Shown: one piece after another, positions 24,371 to 35,724 of the stretch
Layout: each line of letters starts with the position of its first letter
How positions within the stretch are numbered: the stretch's first letter is position 1
Assembly (NCBI GenBank): GCA_907163375.1
Contig: CAJQUW010008924.1
Location: forward strand, 124,001-188,000
DNA length: 64,000 bases
From: Prostheceraeus crozeri
Lineage: Eukaryota; Platyhelminthes; Polycladida; Euryleptidae
Direction of reading: 5' to 3'
Notes under the pieces: model-generated
What the model was told of the DNA's origin: nothing
Database searches by the model: none
Seen by the model: only the letters and a program-made list of their open reading frames with translations
Program-made: the position numbers and the translations under genes

Positions 24371-25318
24371 GCTGCGGGTGAAGATTGTGTACCCCCGAAT
24401 TTCGATCTATGGTCAGTCAATACTTATTGTACCTCTCCACCATCTTATTATACAGATTTAAAAAAAAGAATAAATTTCATATGACTGAACCATCACCAGT
24501 CATAACAGTTCACAAAAACGGGAGTAAAGCCATTTGTGCCGTTTATAGAGGCATACGTCTTCTGGACATAGCATCTAAAATATTGGAAACAAGCTGTAGT
24601 TGTCAGCCAGATAGAGACAATGCCGTGAAAGCAAGCAGGATTTAGACCAGGAAGAGATTGTGCAGATCAGCTGTTCAGCCTTCGCAAGATAATCGAAACC
24701 CAAAAAAGGCTTTCACTCCAGCTCTCATCGACTTACAAGCAGCTTTCGACACTGTCTCCACGGAGGCACTTTGGCAGACTGTTGAAGCAGAAGGAATGCC
24801 TTCAAGGTATAGCAGCGTTGCATCATCGGACGAATGCGCCGTGAAAAATTAAAGGCAAGTGTCATTTAAGTTCCCTGTGAATTCTGGTGTCAGGCAGGGT
24901 TCCCTGACATTACCCATACTCTTCACAGCAGCCATGGACTGGATCCTCCATTGGGTCATCAAATCGTGCGTGAGTCGCAAAACCCCCATCGGTCTTATCC
25001 TTCAGGTAATCGAATAGCCTGAAAGCAAAAGGCCGCCTCTTCACAGTATGCATCAGATCAGCTCTCACTTGCGGCTGTGAAACTGGGAGTTCTCACAAAC
25101 TCAGAAAGATGACTTTGGAGTTTTGAGTATCTCTGCCTCAAAATATTGTGGAAATTTCGTCCAACACCACATCACATTTTTCGTTAGCAGGATGCAATGA
25201 ATTCAAAACCCATCACTGAATTCACTCCATATGTACGACTCAAACTGCAGGAATATATATCACATTTAAATATTTACAAAAGATTTTATAATTCCGCTTG
25301 AACAGCATGTTGTTTATA

Positions 25319-25722
25319 ATTTAATCCAAAAAGCCTTGCTGTTGTTTATATGGCATTTATTGCCCAAATTTTCGCCTACTCAGGCCGCTTCAGGGGTGAA
25401 CAGGAGGATATTCTACAAACACTTAAAATTTGAAATCTATAAGATGTTATGTTGAAATGGTATATACAGTATTTAGATATAGAATTTATGTATAGATTTT
25501 TCAATAATTCTATGACATTGACTTTCTATGTATGAATCCTTTCCCAAAATAACCTTCTATATCTATATACTGTATATACCATTTCAACATAACATCTTAT
25601 AGATTTCAAATTTTAAGTGTTTGTAGAATATCCTCCTTTTCACCCCTGAAGCGGCCTGAGTAGGCGAAAATTTGGGCAATAAATGCCATATAAACAACAG
25701 CAAGGCTTTTTGGATTAAATTA
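25319..25722. repeat. Long hairpin: inverted repeat with arms of about 170 bp
   Basis: Arm 1 (25319-25492) is the reverse complement of arm 2 (25555-25722) with only a few mismatches, around a loop of about 62 bp. Shared words include AGCCTTGCTGTTGTTTATAT and CTACTCAGGCCGCTTCAGGG. No transposon-type termini or target duplication are obvious. A transcript across it would fold into a long double-stranded stem. Confidence 0.9.
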
Positions 25723-25879
25723 TTTACAAAAGAATTTGGCATGCAACAATGATTCATGATGCAAGTAAGATTAAAAATTGCAGTGGGCGGACTCACCCCA
25801 CAATGGATAAACTCCCCCCCCCACGAAAACGAGACCTTCACAGAATGATGTACACCCTATGCTTATTACGAATAAGTGT

Positions 25880-25985
25880 GTCTGCCGAGTTCCAGTGAGT
25901 TCCTCTTCTTGTCAGACAGGATAAAAAAAATATAAATCCAATGGGACGCAGATTGCAGTTTTTGGCTAAAATTAAATTTGATATT
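25880..25985 (-). repeat. Interspersed repeat family copy, inverted
   Basis: This is the inverted and shorter counterpart of the repeat at 26246-26514. It shares AAATCCAATGGGACGCAGAT and a CAGACAGGAT-containing flank. The two copies face each other across about 260-310 bp. Confidence 0.7.
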
Positions 25986-26245
25986 CTTTACATGATTAAA
26001 CGAAAAGTACGAAAAGTACTGTGCCCGGAGTCATAATTTTTGTCATTGAACGTCTTCCGGTCATTTCTTTTAATGTTCATGCACCCCTATCTATAAAGCT
26101 TAACACATTTAGATTTGGAGAGCTTTTTAATGTCGGCAAACACAAACATTTTGAGCAACTTAATCCATCTTTAACCACATTCTTACATACATTGTCCATC
26201 AGATGCATGATAAGAGCACATACACATCATAGGAAGTGACCTGAA

Positions 26246-26514
26246 GACATTCGATGTCGAAAATTATGACTCTACACTTAATACTTTTCAGCTGATAAGA
26301 GACAACGAAGAAAATTTCATTTTAACCAAAAACTTCAATCTGCGTCCCATTGGATTTACATTTTTTCTTTGATCCTGTCTGGCAGGAAGATGAACTCACT
26401 AGAGCTCGACAGACGTGCAGATTAGCAGTAGACATAGGATGTACATCATTCTGCTACAATTTTGATTTTCGGCCTCGTTCTCTGCAGAAACTCGTTCTGG
26501 CTGCCGGACTATTA
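26246..26514 (+). repeat. Interspersed repeat family copy, 269 bp
   Basis: Nearly identical over its full length to 63194-63463. Related pieces occur at 25880-25985 (inverted) and about 55655-55810. It begins GACATTCGATGTCGAAAATT and ends near CTCGTTCTGGCTG. The first part is open in the same frame in both long copies (FDVENYDSTLNTFQLIR, then NEEN), so it may be the tail of a coding element. It abuts the piggyBac remnant directly. The family is not identified. Confidence 0.75.
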
Positions 26515-27690
26515 TTCGGGGTGTTACTACAGCATCGAAATTCGACATGGAAATGTTGTGAAACAAAAAGTGTGCCTTCCAATTCTGATGAACATTATTT
26601 CTCGGGACCGATTTCGTTCTATTATGCGATACTTGCGATTCGATGACAATGGACAAAGGAAGGACAGTGTGAAAAGAGATAGATTTAGACTCATCTCTCA
26701 GTTATGGGATCAATTATTTGAAAACAGTCAAGGCACTTATGTCCCACAATAGAATATCACAGTAGACGAGCAGCTCTTGCCATGTTAAGTTCGATGTCCA
26801 TTCATCATTTATATGCAGAACAAGCCCGACGAATTCGATATCAAGTTTTGGATTCTATGCGAGGAGGTAGGGAGTAACTTCGTTTTGAATGGATTCCTTT
26901 ATCTTGTCAAAGAGAGTACGAAGGTCAATTGCGTCAACACGTTGTGTTGAAGTTGATGTTGCCATATTTTCGGAAAGGAGACGTGACCACGGACAGTTTC
27001 TTCACACCAAGAACTTTGGCCGAGAACTTGTTGAAGGTTGACACCACCATTGTTAGTACAATAAGGCGAACAAGAAGAGAAATTCCAAGAGGAATACTTA
27101 CGATTGAGACTTCAATTGATCTGTACGGTTGTGATGCCTACATGCTCGTTGAAAACCAATCACGCCTGTTGCGTACAAGGGGAAAAGAAATAAAATGGTT
27201 GTTTTTCTGTCTTCCCCACATGATTCCTGCAAGATACAGGACAAGAACTAAAAGTTACCAGAGCCCATTGCATTCTACAATGCTACTAAAACCGAAGTAT
27301 TCTATAACGCCGAAGTAGGCCTATACCGCAAAGGCTCCTAGTCGGCGTTGGCCCATCACTATGTTTTACAACATTCTCGACATACCAATTATCAATTCAT
27401 GGATAGTTTATAAAAAATGTTTGAACATTCAATTACCGCGCCAGTCATTCATGCTGCAACTTGGTGAACAACTGTGTTCCTTTCACCACAGATCAATCCC
27501 GCCAACTTCTCGTGATTATTTTGCCTGTACAGAAACCTCATCAAAAAGGCGAAATTGTCAAGTTAGTGCTCACCACAACAAAACAAACTGGGAAGCTGTG
27601 TTGCAGTGTGTATGGCAAATAGACTTACGCTACCTGTACCTGTGTTGACTGTTTGAGGTTGTTGGTCATCGTCATGATTGAAACAAATGA
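26455..27690 (+). pseudogene. piggyBac transposase, decayed
   Basis: Plus-strand segments appear in family order. SRDRFRSIMRYLRFDD comes at about 26597, followed by the catalytic-site phrase ITVDEQL at about 26757 after an in-frame stop. Next are KPDEFDIKFWILC near 26823, LPYFRKGDVTTDSFFTPRTL near 26958 (piggyBac usually NVTTDNFFTS), RRTRREIP near 27070 and RRWPITMFYNILDIPIINSW near 27342. The C-terminal Cys-rich domain (CCSVYGKQTYATCTC, near 27604) is in a shifted frame. Several stops and frame changes make it inactive. The family excises and inserts at TTAA; no TTAA-bounded ends could be fixed here. Confidence 0.8.
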
Positions 27691-27699
27691 CAAATGATC

Positions 27700-28384
27700 A
27701 TCAACAGACAGAACTTATTATTTCTGTTCGTGTGTATTGAGAGACGAGATCATATAAGCTGGTAAACAAAAAATTAGGAATAATGAATTTTTCAATTAAT
27801 TAATTAAAGGCGTCATTTTCCCGCGGTTAATGGCTACTTTCGTGAAGATCTAAGATGCTTAATATAAAGTAGCGGCTAATTGGCACTTCAGTCATCGTCT
27901 ACAAGAAGCAGAAAAAGTCAAATAATCTCATCATGATTAATGAAAAGGTAACAGTGGAGGATGGATTTTAAGTACAGAAGCGTCAAATTTGACGCTGCCG
28001 TGGTTCTACAGCGTAATGTTAAATGAGGTCATCAGCAGGAACTTTATCAGGACGACCGCGCTTCAACCGCTAAATCCTGGACGCTCAAACCCAACCAAGC
28101 TCGGTGCTGTACATACAAGATGCACAGCCTCAAACATGAAATTTATAGTAAAGAAAAAATAATATCAATTGAAAAAAATGAAGTTAGCTATCAATTGAAA
28201 TGTACCTCAGTCATTTGAAAGAAGGAGAGAATCTAGCCAATTGAGGTCGAGATGCGGGGACATGTTTAACCTTCAACTCAAACGTGCAGCAGAAACAATT
28301 AAACGCAACTAAGTGCGTCACGCTAGCTTAATTTTTTAAAAAAATATACAAGCGAAAGAGTGTAGAACTATAGCAGGTTACAGC
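27700..28384. other. Spacer between piggyBac and LINE remnants
   Basis: AT-rich with no supported gene, repeat end or RNA. Confidence 0.3.
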
Positions 28385-29430
28385 TTTCATAGTATTACGA
28401 CTAGAGCTTTCAGAAATGATTTAACTTCGAGTAATTGTTTATTGTTCGCAGATGACGTCAAAATTTTTAGGAAAATATCATGTGTCGCCGATTGTCTCGA
28501 GTTTCAGCTTGATATTCAATCCCTGGGTGTATGGTGCAAGAAATGGCTCATGAAATTGAATATCAAAAAGTGTTTTTTATGAATTTTTCGCTACGACGCA
28601 CTCGCAATATTATATATGATTACACTCTCGACGGTTTTACTCTACAGCAAGTATCGCAAGTAAAAGATCTCGGTGTATATTTTACCTCTAAATTGAATTT
28701 TTCTTTACATGTGAATACAGTTGTTAGGAAGGCTTTTCGCTTGTTAGGTTTCACTCGTAGGATTTTGAGACCTTTTTGCGATGTTGATACCATGAAAGCC
28801 GTTTATAATGCGCATGTTAAGTCTCATCTTGACTATTGTTCGAGTGTTTGGTCTCCTCAAGCCAAATACTTAATCCAGAAGATAGAGCGCGTGCAAAAGA
28901 AATTTGTCAAACAATTATGTTTTATTCGCAAGTTGAAGTATGATAATGATGACTATTTGCAGTTGTGTCAAACTTTTCATTTGACAACCCTAGAAGCCAG
29001 GCGCCAGAAAACTGACTTAAAGTATTTTCATAAGGTGTTACACAGTGAAATCAATTGTTCGTATCTAACTTATTCAATTTATTTACATGTTCCTATCAGA
29101 CGTACGAGACATTCTAAGGTTTTTTCCTTTGATAGTGACCGAGGTCTCACTTTAAGGAAAACCGATTTTATTCCGCGTACGACTGCCTTAGCGAATTCTC
29201 TGACCTTTCTGGATTTTTTCGATCCGAGAATTTTCTTTGATGAACATGCCAACCTGTGTTTTGACTTTTACTTAATATTTTCTGTTAAACTTGATCATAC
29301 GTTTTATCGATCTTTTATCACCTTTATCCTAATATTTGTCATATTTTTCGTCATAATGACTGTAATTGGCGCCAGCTGTAGTCATTTATTCAATAAATAC
29401 AAATAAAAAAAATACAAATTTTGAAATAAT
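28385..29430 (+). mobile_element. 5'-truncated LINE (I/Jockey-like), reverse transcriptase C-terminus
   Basis: Translation begins just before the catalytic box LLFADDVKIFRKI (28437-28475). It continues through the thumb-type region with VKDLGVYFTSKLNFSLH and HVKSHLDYCSSVWSP to a stop at 29406, about 290 open residues from 28531. A frame change occurs between the catalytic box and the long frame near 28540. The end is an A-rich tail with ACAAATAAAAAAAATACAAA. The absence of the endonuclease and most of the reverse transcriptase fits ordinary 5' truncation on insertion. The long open frame suggests a fairly young copy. Confidence 0.8.
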
Positions 29431-30955
29431 TTTGGTGTTGTCAGTTCCAAGAAAATGCAGCGTTAATCAAGATAAGACCATCCGTTCACTGGCATACTTC
29501 AAACGTCCATTTTTCTCCATACTCAACTCAGCATCTTGCTGAGTCATATCTCCTCTCCATCAGTAGTATTTGAGGTCAGATTCAAATAAGCAGAATGCAG
29601 AAACACCACGCAGGTATACCTGCTTGCATCTGAAGACAAACAAAACAATAGCACAGCAGGAGTCAACGATGAAATGTCCGACAGACAAAATTTGGCAACT
29701 CTTCAGTCTTCCTTAGACGAGTGCCCACAGGATAAGGCATCAACAGCATGAAGCAACAGTCCAACCATAATCTACATAAAAAACCCTTTTTTAAATTTAT
29801 GGGCTGATCAAAAAGGTACACGTTTCAGAGAGAGAGAGAGAGAGAGAAGCCCTCGGGGTCCAGCCGCTTCAACGGTCGGATCGTCATCTCTCTTTCGGAA
29901 ATGTCGAACTATTTATTTTGTCACATCGGCCTATAAATTGAGGATAGCGGGGTTATTAGATTTTAAATTTTTTGACATTCTGAAAAATGGTTTCCTGTTA
30001 TTCGGTGAACTACATCCGCCTAGCCCTATATTACTTTCACTTGTTGCATCAACTCGGCAAAACAAATTCTAGCTCCTAAAACAAATGTTTAAGCAGATAA
30101 GACGAATAAACGACGAATAGGACAAAATAAATTTGAGCTAAAGATTATCATTTGAATAGGAAGATGAACTACTCTTTCTAACGATCGAGGAAAAGGATTT
30201 CTGGTTGACTATGAAAACATCAAAAATATCAATTGATCCACTGATTCTTGCAAAATATTTCCCACAATGGGAGGATAAAGGTTCATCGTAGTTCTATGCT
30301 TGGATAGAAAATTGTCTGCCAACCACGATTGGGGAACACAATGAATGTCTGCGACGGTTCAAGACAAATACTGACACCAGACCACACGAAATGACATCCA
30401 TAAAGTATGGTCTACCTCGAATTTTTCACTCAAGCGGAAAGCTACAATCCATTCTTGTCGTTCCTCACAAACTCTCCAATGAACCACACCGAAAGCACTC
30501 AAAACACACAATTTTCTGCAGTCAATCGATTTCCCGCACAGACCACAAAAATGTGATCTGTCAAGAGTGGTCCGCCGAGCATAGTGGGATTTTTGTGAGG
30601 AAATAAAATAACAGATTGCAATTGTTCAGTCGTGGTAAAAAAAATCGGATATACCACACTTCCAAGGCTCTCAATTCATGTGGTCTGGTTTCCTGATCTA
30701 CCGTCTGCTTTTACTATTGCCTATAATTCAACGTTGTGTCAAAGTGATAAACAGCTGACGAGTAAAATTTTGAAAAGGCATAAATTCCATAAAAGTAAAA
30801 TTTGATGTACATAAAGAAACAAATTACATTGGCCATTGACACTTGCCACATGACCAGCACTTGATGTTTATATGACTTTTGTCAGGGTTTTTTTAACGTG
30901 AAACTGAGTGCAACTTGTGAAGTTGTTTTTCCTGACTAGCTAAGCTGAAAAGTAG
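29431..30955. other. No gene supported; GA microsatellite
   Basis: Contains a pure (GA)n microsatellite at 29827-29847. Otherwise AT-rich with short chance reading frames. At about 30952-30990 the phrase AAGTAGACTCCTTGGGA occurs twice in tandem at the edge of the RTE fragment. Confidence 0.4.
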
Positions 30956-30959
30956 ACTC

Positions 30960-32360
30960 CTTGGGAAAGTAGACTCCTTGGGACCTTCTGGTGTACCTCT
31001 TCAATAAGATACTGACATCGGGAAGGATACCGGACGCGTGGCGGAAAAGTGTTATTACACCTATCTTCAAGGGTAAAGGAGACCATGAAGATGTTGGCAA
31101 CTATCGCGGTATCAAGCTTCTCAGTCAAACCATGAAGATTCTGGAGAAGATTTTGGAGAAGCGTCTTCGTGATCTTATTGAGGTGGATATGAATCAATTT
31201 GGCTTCAGACCAGGAGTTGGCACAACAGACCCACAATTTTGTCTGAGAATGGCGATGGAGCAAAGTTCGTTGATCTCGAAAAGGCCTACGATACAGTCCC
31301 AAGGAAGCTGATATTGAATTGTCTCCGCACACGGGAAGTACCGGAGTGCTACATCCGTTTTATACAGGACATGTACAGGGACAGCACAACTGTAGTGAGA
31401 TGTACATGTAGACAAGGTGAAAGTCGTTCCTTTCCTGTCTCGGTTGGGCTACATCAAGGCTCAGCTTTAAGCCCTTTTCTCTTCATCGTGTTAATGGATG
31501 AAATTTCCAAGGATTGCAGAAGAGGTGGTCTCTGGGATGCCGACGATCTCGTAATATTTAGAAGCAGTCATCAAGATGTAGAGCGAAGGTTGGAAGCATA
31601 GACATCCGATGTCTATGGTTGGAAGCATGGAGGAGAGCATTTGAGAGCAAGCCTGAGGGTAAGCCGTTCCAAGACCGAATACCTGTCGTCCGACCCAAGA
31701 AGAACAACTATGGAGATTCAGAGTCAGCCGGTGAAGAGTGTGGACTGCTTTAAATATCTGGGGTCCATGGTCAATACTGAGGTGACCAGTGCAGGCGATG
31801 TTGCACATCGAGTACGTTGCGGCTGGAACACATGGAAGAGACTGACTCCAGTGCTATGTGACAGAAGGATGCCATTGAAGATAAAGAGCAATGTATATCC
31901 TCTATGATCAGGCCAGCAATCCTTTATGGTTCTGAGTGCTGGGCCCCTCTCAAGACAGATGAGCAGAAGCTGCACGTGGCGGAGATGCGGATGCTAGGGT
32001 GGATGCAGAACTACACACGCTTGGACTGGAAGACCAATGAAGAAATAAGATCTAATGTGGAGATAGGCCCTATTCAAGAAGTGGCAAGAGCAAGAAGGCT
32101 GTCATGGTTTGGTCATGTGCAGCGTCGCGGAGAGAGTCATCCCCTTAAGAAAGCATCACGTCTGCAAGTGGAAGGAAGAAGAGGTAGAGGCCGCCCGAAG
32201 AAGACCTGGACAGCGACAGTAACCGCCGACATGAAGGCAAAAGGAGTGGATGCCTCCCTGGTCCACAACCGGAAGGAATGGAAAAAGAGGACTGGACCTA
32301 CCCTGCAATACGCGGGACAAGGGTCGACAAGGTGAACAAAGCTGAAAAGTCTGAATGGGA
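30960..32360 (+). mobile_element. RTE-clade LINE fragment, reverse transcriptase to C-terminus
   Basis: Ordered plus-strand phrases: GRIPDAWRKSVITPIFKGKG (31018), GNYRGIKLLSQTMKILEKIL (31098), FVDLEKAYDTVPR (31268), GLHQGSALSPFLFIVLMDEI (31447), DADDLVIF (31539; the usual tyrosine before ADD is missing, apparently by a small deletion), FKYLGSMVN (31753), RPAILYGSECW (31909), EMRMLGWMQNYTRLDWKTNE (31984) and GRRGRGRPKKTW (32171). The C-terminal GHVQRR and RGRPKKTW phrases are typical of RTE/BovB-like elements. The endonuclease domain is absent and several frameshifts are present. The 3' boundary, before about 32500, is approximate. Confidence 0.8.
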
Positions 32361-32910
32361 AAATAACTCAACAAACCAGAATGGGACAAAGCTGATATGG
32401 AGGTGTATCATCTTCATTAATTGTGTTGCCACCATACTCTATGGCTCTTACCAGTGGCAGGTTGCCTGCATAGATCAAGTATCTAATATAGAATGGCAAC
32501 TACGTATTAACTGACTTATTCACACAACTTCATCTGGCGCCGTAGCAGACCCACGCATTCATGTGTTGCTCGTTCAGGCTCCCAATACGAATCGGCAAAT
32601 TCCTGTTTGTTACAACCCTCTTGCGCATTTTATCTTCGATTTTTTACATCATCAGATCAGATTTTTGCTGCGCTTTCTTGTGACCCTCACTGCACGAATC
32701 ACTATGGACTTTTTGCCACAAAATTTGATTTTTTTGAGTTACTGCATCACCTGGTTTCTAAATCACCTGATCATGGCTCCAACACAATCTCCCCATGACG
32801 TCATCGCCGAGAATCTGTTACTCGCGGACCGCACTGCTGCAGCTGCGACATGACTATCCTCTTCCGCGTACACAAAGAAGACGCCTGTTTTTCCACCGCT
32901 TGCTGCTTCC

Positions 32911-35724
32911 TAGTGATGCAAATGGAAAATTTTCCAATTTTTTCAAAATTTTCCGTTGAAATTTTTTTTCGGTGATTGACGTTTTTGCCTTTGTTTTGGA
33001 GACTTGTTGCAGTCGTTTGAAAGGACTATGTAATATTCAAAGACCGAAAACTTCTCTATCATCCCTGCATGTTAACTTTTGGGACCAACTGCACCCTCCA
33101 TGTCTATTTCAGATCTTTCCAACTGAATATCAGACATTAAATGGATTTCAGATTTCTCTAATTGAATTTCAGATATCTGTGAGAAACTCAACTTCGAAAG
33201 GATCTTAGATTCAACTGGAGAATCTCCAATTCATCTGGAAAAGTTTGAAATTCATTTAAGTGGATCTGAAATCGATTGGGAACTATCTGAACCATCTGAA
33301 CCAGCTAGAAATGGAATGTGTAGTTTGTCCTCCACGAAGATATCGGACAATACGCCAGAAGTTAGAAGCTATCATATAGATATTCTTCTACTCATCACAG
33401 ATATATTTAGTTGCCAAATATCTCACGAGTTTACAGTCTTTATATATCGTCGTTGTCCGTGCAAAACTTCACATGTGTCTTAAAGTGCAGATGTTAAAAC
33501 CTCACATGTGCATTTTGGACAAAAATCATTTTTTTTGATAAATCAAATAAAGAGACCTTATGCCATCGTCATGCAACATATTTTTACCGAAGTCTACTGG
33601 GAAGCGTGTTTTCTTGCAATTCAAAAATATAACATGGACAATCAAAACCTCACATGTGCAGTTAATGTCAAAACCTCACATGTGCAATCTAATGTCAAAA
33701 CCTCACATGTGCAGTTCAATGTGTAAACGTCACATGTGTCGCTCATAAGTGTACTGAATATGGCCTTGGAATGAAACAAAAAAATAAAATCTAATTGAAC
33801 TGTATTGTGTATTTCTATTCGAATATGCAATGTTGAAATTATACGTTTTATTCATTTCTAGCAGAATATAAACAATCGGCATGCAGATAATATAGCGCGA
33901 CTTTAACCTTCGACCTTTTCCTTCTGTTCTTATGAGTCAAGTTATTCGGTAGCAATCATTTTGTCGTCACGCCATGATGAGTAATAAAAACTAATAATGT
34001 TCTTCGATTTCTATTGTCAGAATTATAGACTGCGTAACTTCACATCGATCAATAAGCTCAAAATTCAGCCAACACAGGCATGAATAGAAAGCTGTACCTA
34101 AATTCAGGTCAGTGATGCTTTGATGGATATCGAAGCACACAGCCGTCAGTTGATTTGTGTTTGTGAGTCTGTGAATACGTGTCTTTTACAAACGTCTTGG
34201 ATTTATTCTAAAAGCATTGCTGATTCAGTCTGTAAATGGATACTACAAATAGAGGATACAAAATGGTGGATACAAAAAGTACAAGCACCTACAAGAACTA
34301 AAGAAATTCGTGCTTCGTGATTGTCATTTGTTTTATGACAGCTTGCCGCACTAAACTTCATTGCATGGTACAGGCCTATTTGGTAAGAGAGGCTTGTTCT
34401 GTATGATGAAGCCTGCCATGATTCATGGAGTTTACTATCTAGCTCCTACTTTCATCTTTTGCAATTTTGGATGGAAATATATGTTTCTTCTTGTTCTATT
34501 TATGATCATTTTTCATCATATCCTAAGTTTATTTTAGTAAATTAAGCAATTTGCTAACAATATAATCTAGCGCTTTCTGTTATTATTTTCATCAAATAAA
34601 CGTTGCTATGATAGTCAGTTCAATTCTTCTGAAATTAGGTTGTAAGTAAGCCAGCGTTGTAACTTAGTTTTTGTAATATTGTTAAGAGTTAATTTTAGCA
34701 AATAGACAGCAATTGTTAGTTGAAATCAGAAAATTGACTTAGATTGGAACTTGCAAAATTGATGTACAAGTAAATCCTAAAATGGCAAACACCTCGTATG
34801 TAATGGACAAGCAGAACCTCACATGTGACAAATGGTAAAAACCTCACATGTGTAATGGACAAGAAAAACCTCACATGTGCATAATTTGACCAATGATACG
34901 GTATAGCTTCTATAGAATAACATGATATCATTTCTGAAAATCATAGAATTAGTTGAACTATGAACAGTAAGATCACCATGTAAAGTCCTGTTTCGATTCA
35001 ACAAGTACTCAACAAAATGAACAGTTTTTTTCGTCTACTGAAAAGTTGATAAAATGCACATGTGAGGTTTTGACAAATGCACTTTAAGACACATGTGAGA
35101 TTTTGCACGGACTACGACGCTTCCAATATATGGTCGCTCATGTATAATGTTGTGTTGGACTGTGTGCTTGTACTTCACATGTTCATCAACACATGGAGAA
35201 TTTGTATCATTGCAATCAAGGCTGCATAATAAAGCTTAACTTTCAAGCCATAAACAAACTCCAAAATAAAGTGCATTATTTCTGCTCCAGATCTTTCACA
35301 ATGCACCCCTATTGTAAAGGAAAAAATTCACGTTGTCCCAAAAGATGTCTGTGTTATAACATTAAAAATGGCAACAAATTGCCACAAGCCACTGGTGGCA
35401 AAGGGATGCTCAAAAATCCACGGACGGGATTCGTATTGCTACGATTGTTTTAATCGAAATGATATGATGAAATCAAGAGTTTTAGAACAATTCTATTGAT
35501 GTGTCTATGCCTCGGCTGTGATAGAAAACGTAAAAATTATATCACAAAAAAATTCAAATTTCTTCATTTTTCAAAATCGTTTTATTCAAAATAATGATCA
35601 AAATCACCAGTTTTATAGACCCATTCTATTGGTGTGTACCTCGGCTGTGGAAGCGGTCAAAGCATATAGGGTCTATCACAAAAAATCAGAACTTTCAAAA
35701 TTTTCCGGAAAATTTTCATCACTA
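32911..35724. mobile_element. Non-autonomous hAT element with perfect 8-bp target duplication
   Basis: It begins TAGTGATGCAAATGG and ends with the inverted TAGTGATG. Both ends continue into GGAAAATTTTCC-like palindromic sequence. CTGCTTCC is present at 32903-32910 and at 35725-35732. A relative of 987 bp lies at 43498-44484 in the opposite orientation. Compared with it, this copy has an additional 1.7 kb TIR element (33448-35119) and a partly repeated right end (35480-35640). ATTTCAGAT words recur at 33140-33290. No transposase is encoded. Confidence 0.85.
33448..35119. mobile_element. Nested TIR element with CACATGTG box arrays
   Basis: Imperfect inverted ends of about 65 bp begin CGTCGTTGTCCGTGCAAAA (left) and CGTCGTAGTCCGTGCAAAA (right, inverted), and both continue into TCACATGTGTCTTAAAGTGCA. 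AAAACCTCACATGTGCA-type units recur at 33466-33740 and 34790-34890, about ten in all. The relative of the host element at 43498-44484 lacks this insertion, which confirms that it is mobile. No transposase was found and superfamily and target duplication are unclear. CACATGTG is a palindromic E-box and may be the transposase-binding site. Confidence 0.75.

Larger units (their letters stand above)
23330..25130 (+). mobile_element. RTE-like LINE fragment, interrupted by a hAT element
   Basis: Plus-strand pieces match a LINE reverse transcriptase in order: ALTKLKRSKAAGEDCVPP (split at KAAG), YRGIRLLDIASKILE near 24545, AGFRPGRDCADQLFSLRKI near 24635, then LIDLQAAFDTVSTEALW near 24724. The catalytic YADD box is missing and a C-terminal piece with ALTCGCET appears at about 25060, so internal deletions and several frameshifts are present. 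Removing the hAT element and one 8-bp duplication restores the reading at KAAG-ED, showing that the hAT landed in an older LINE. The 5' limit is approximate. Confidence 0.65.

Noticed and set aside
33640-33740. Regularly spaced short repeats resembling a CRISPR array
   Set aside because: Units are palindromic CACATGTG boxes with short variable spacing inside a TIR transposon of an animal genome.
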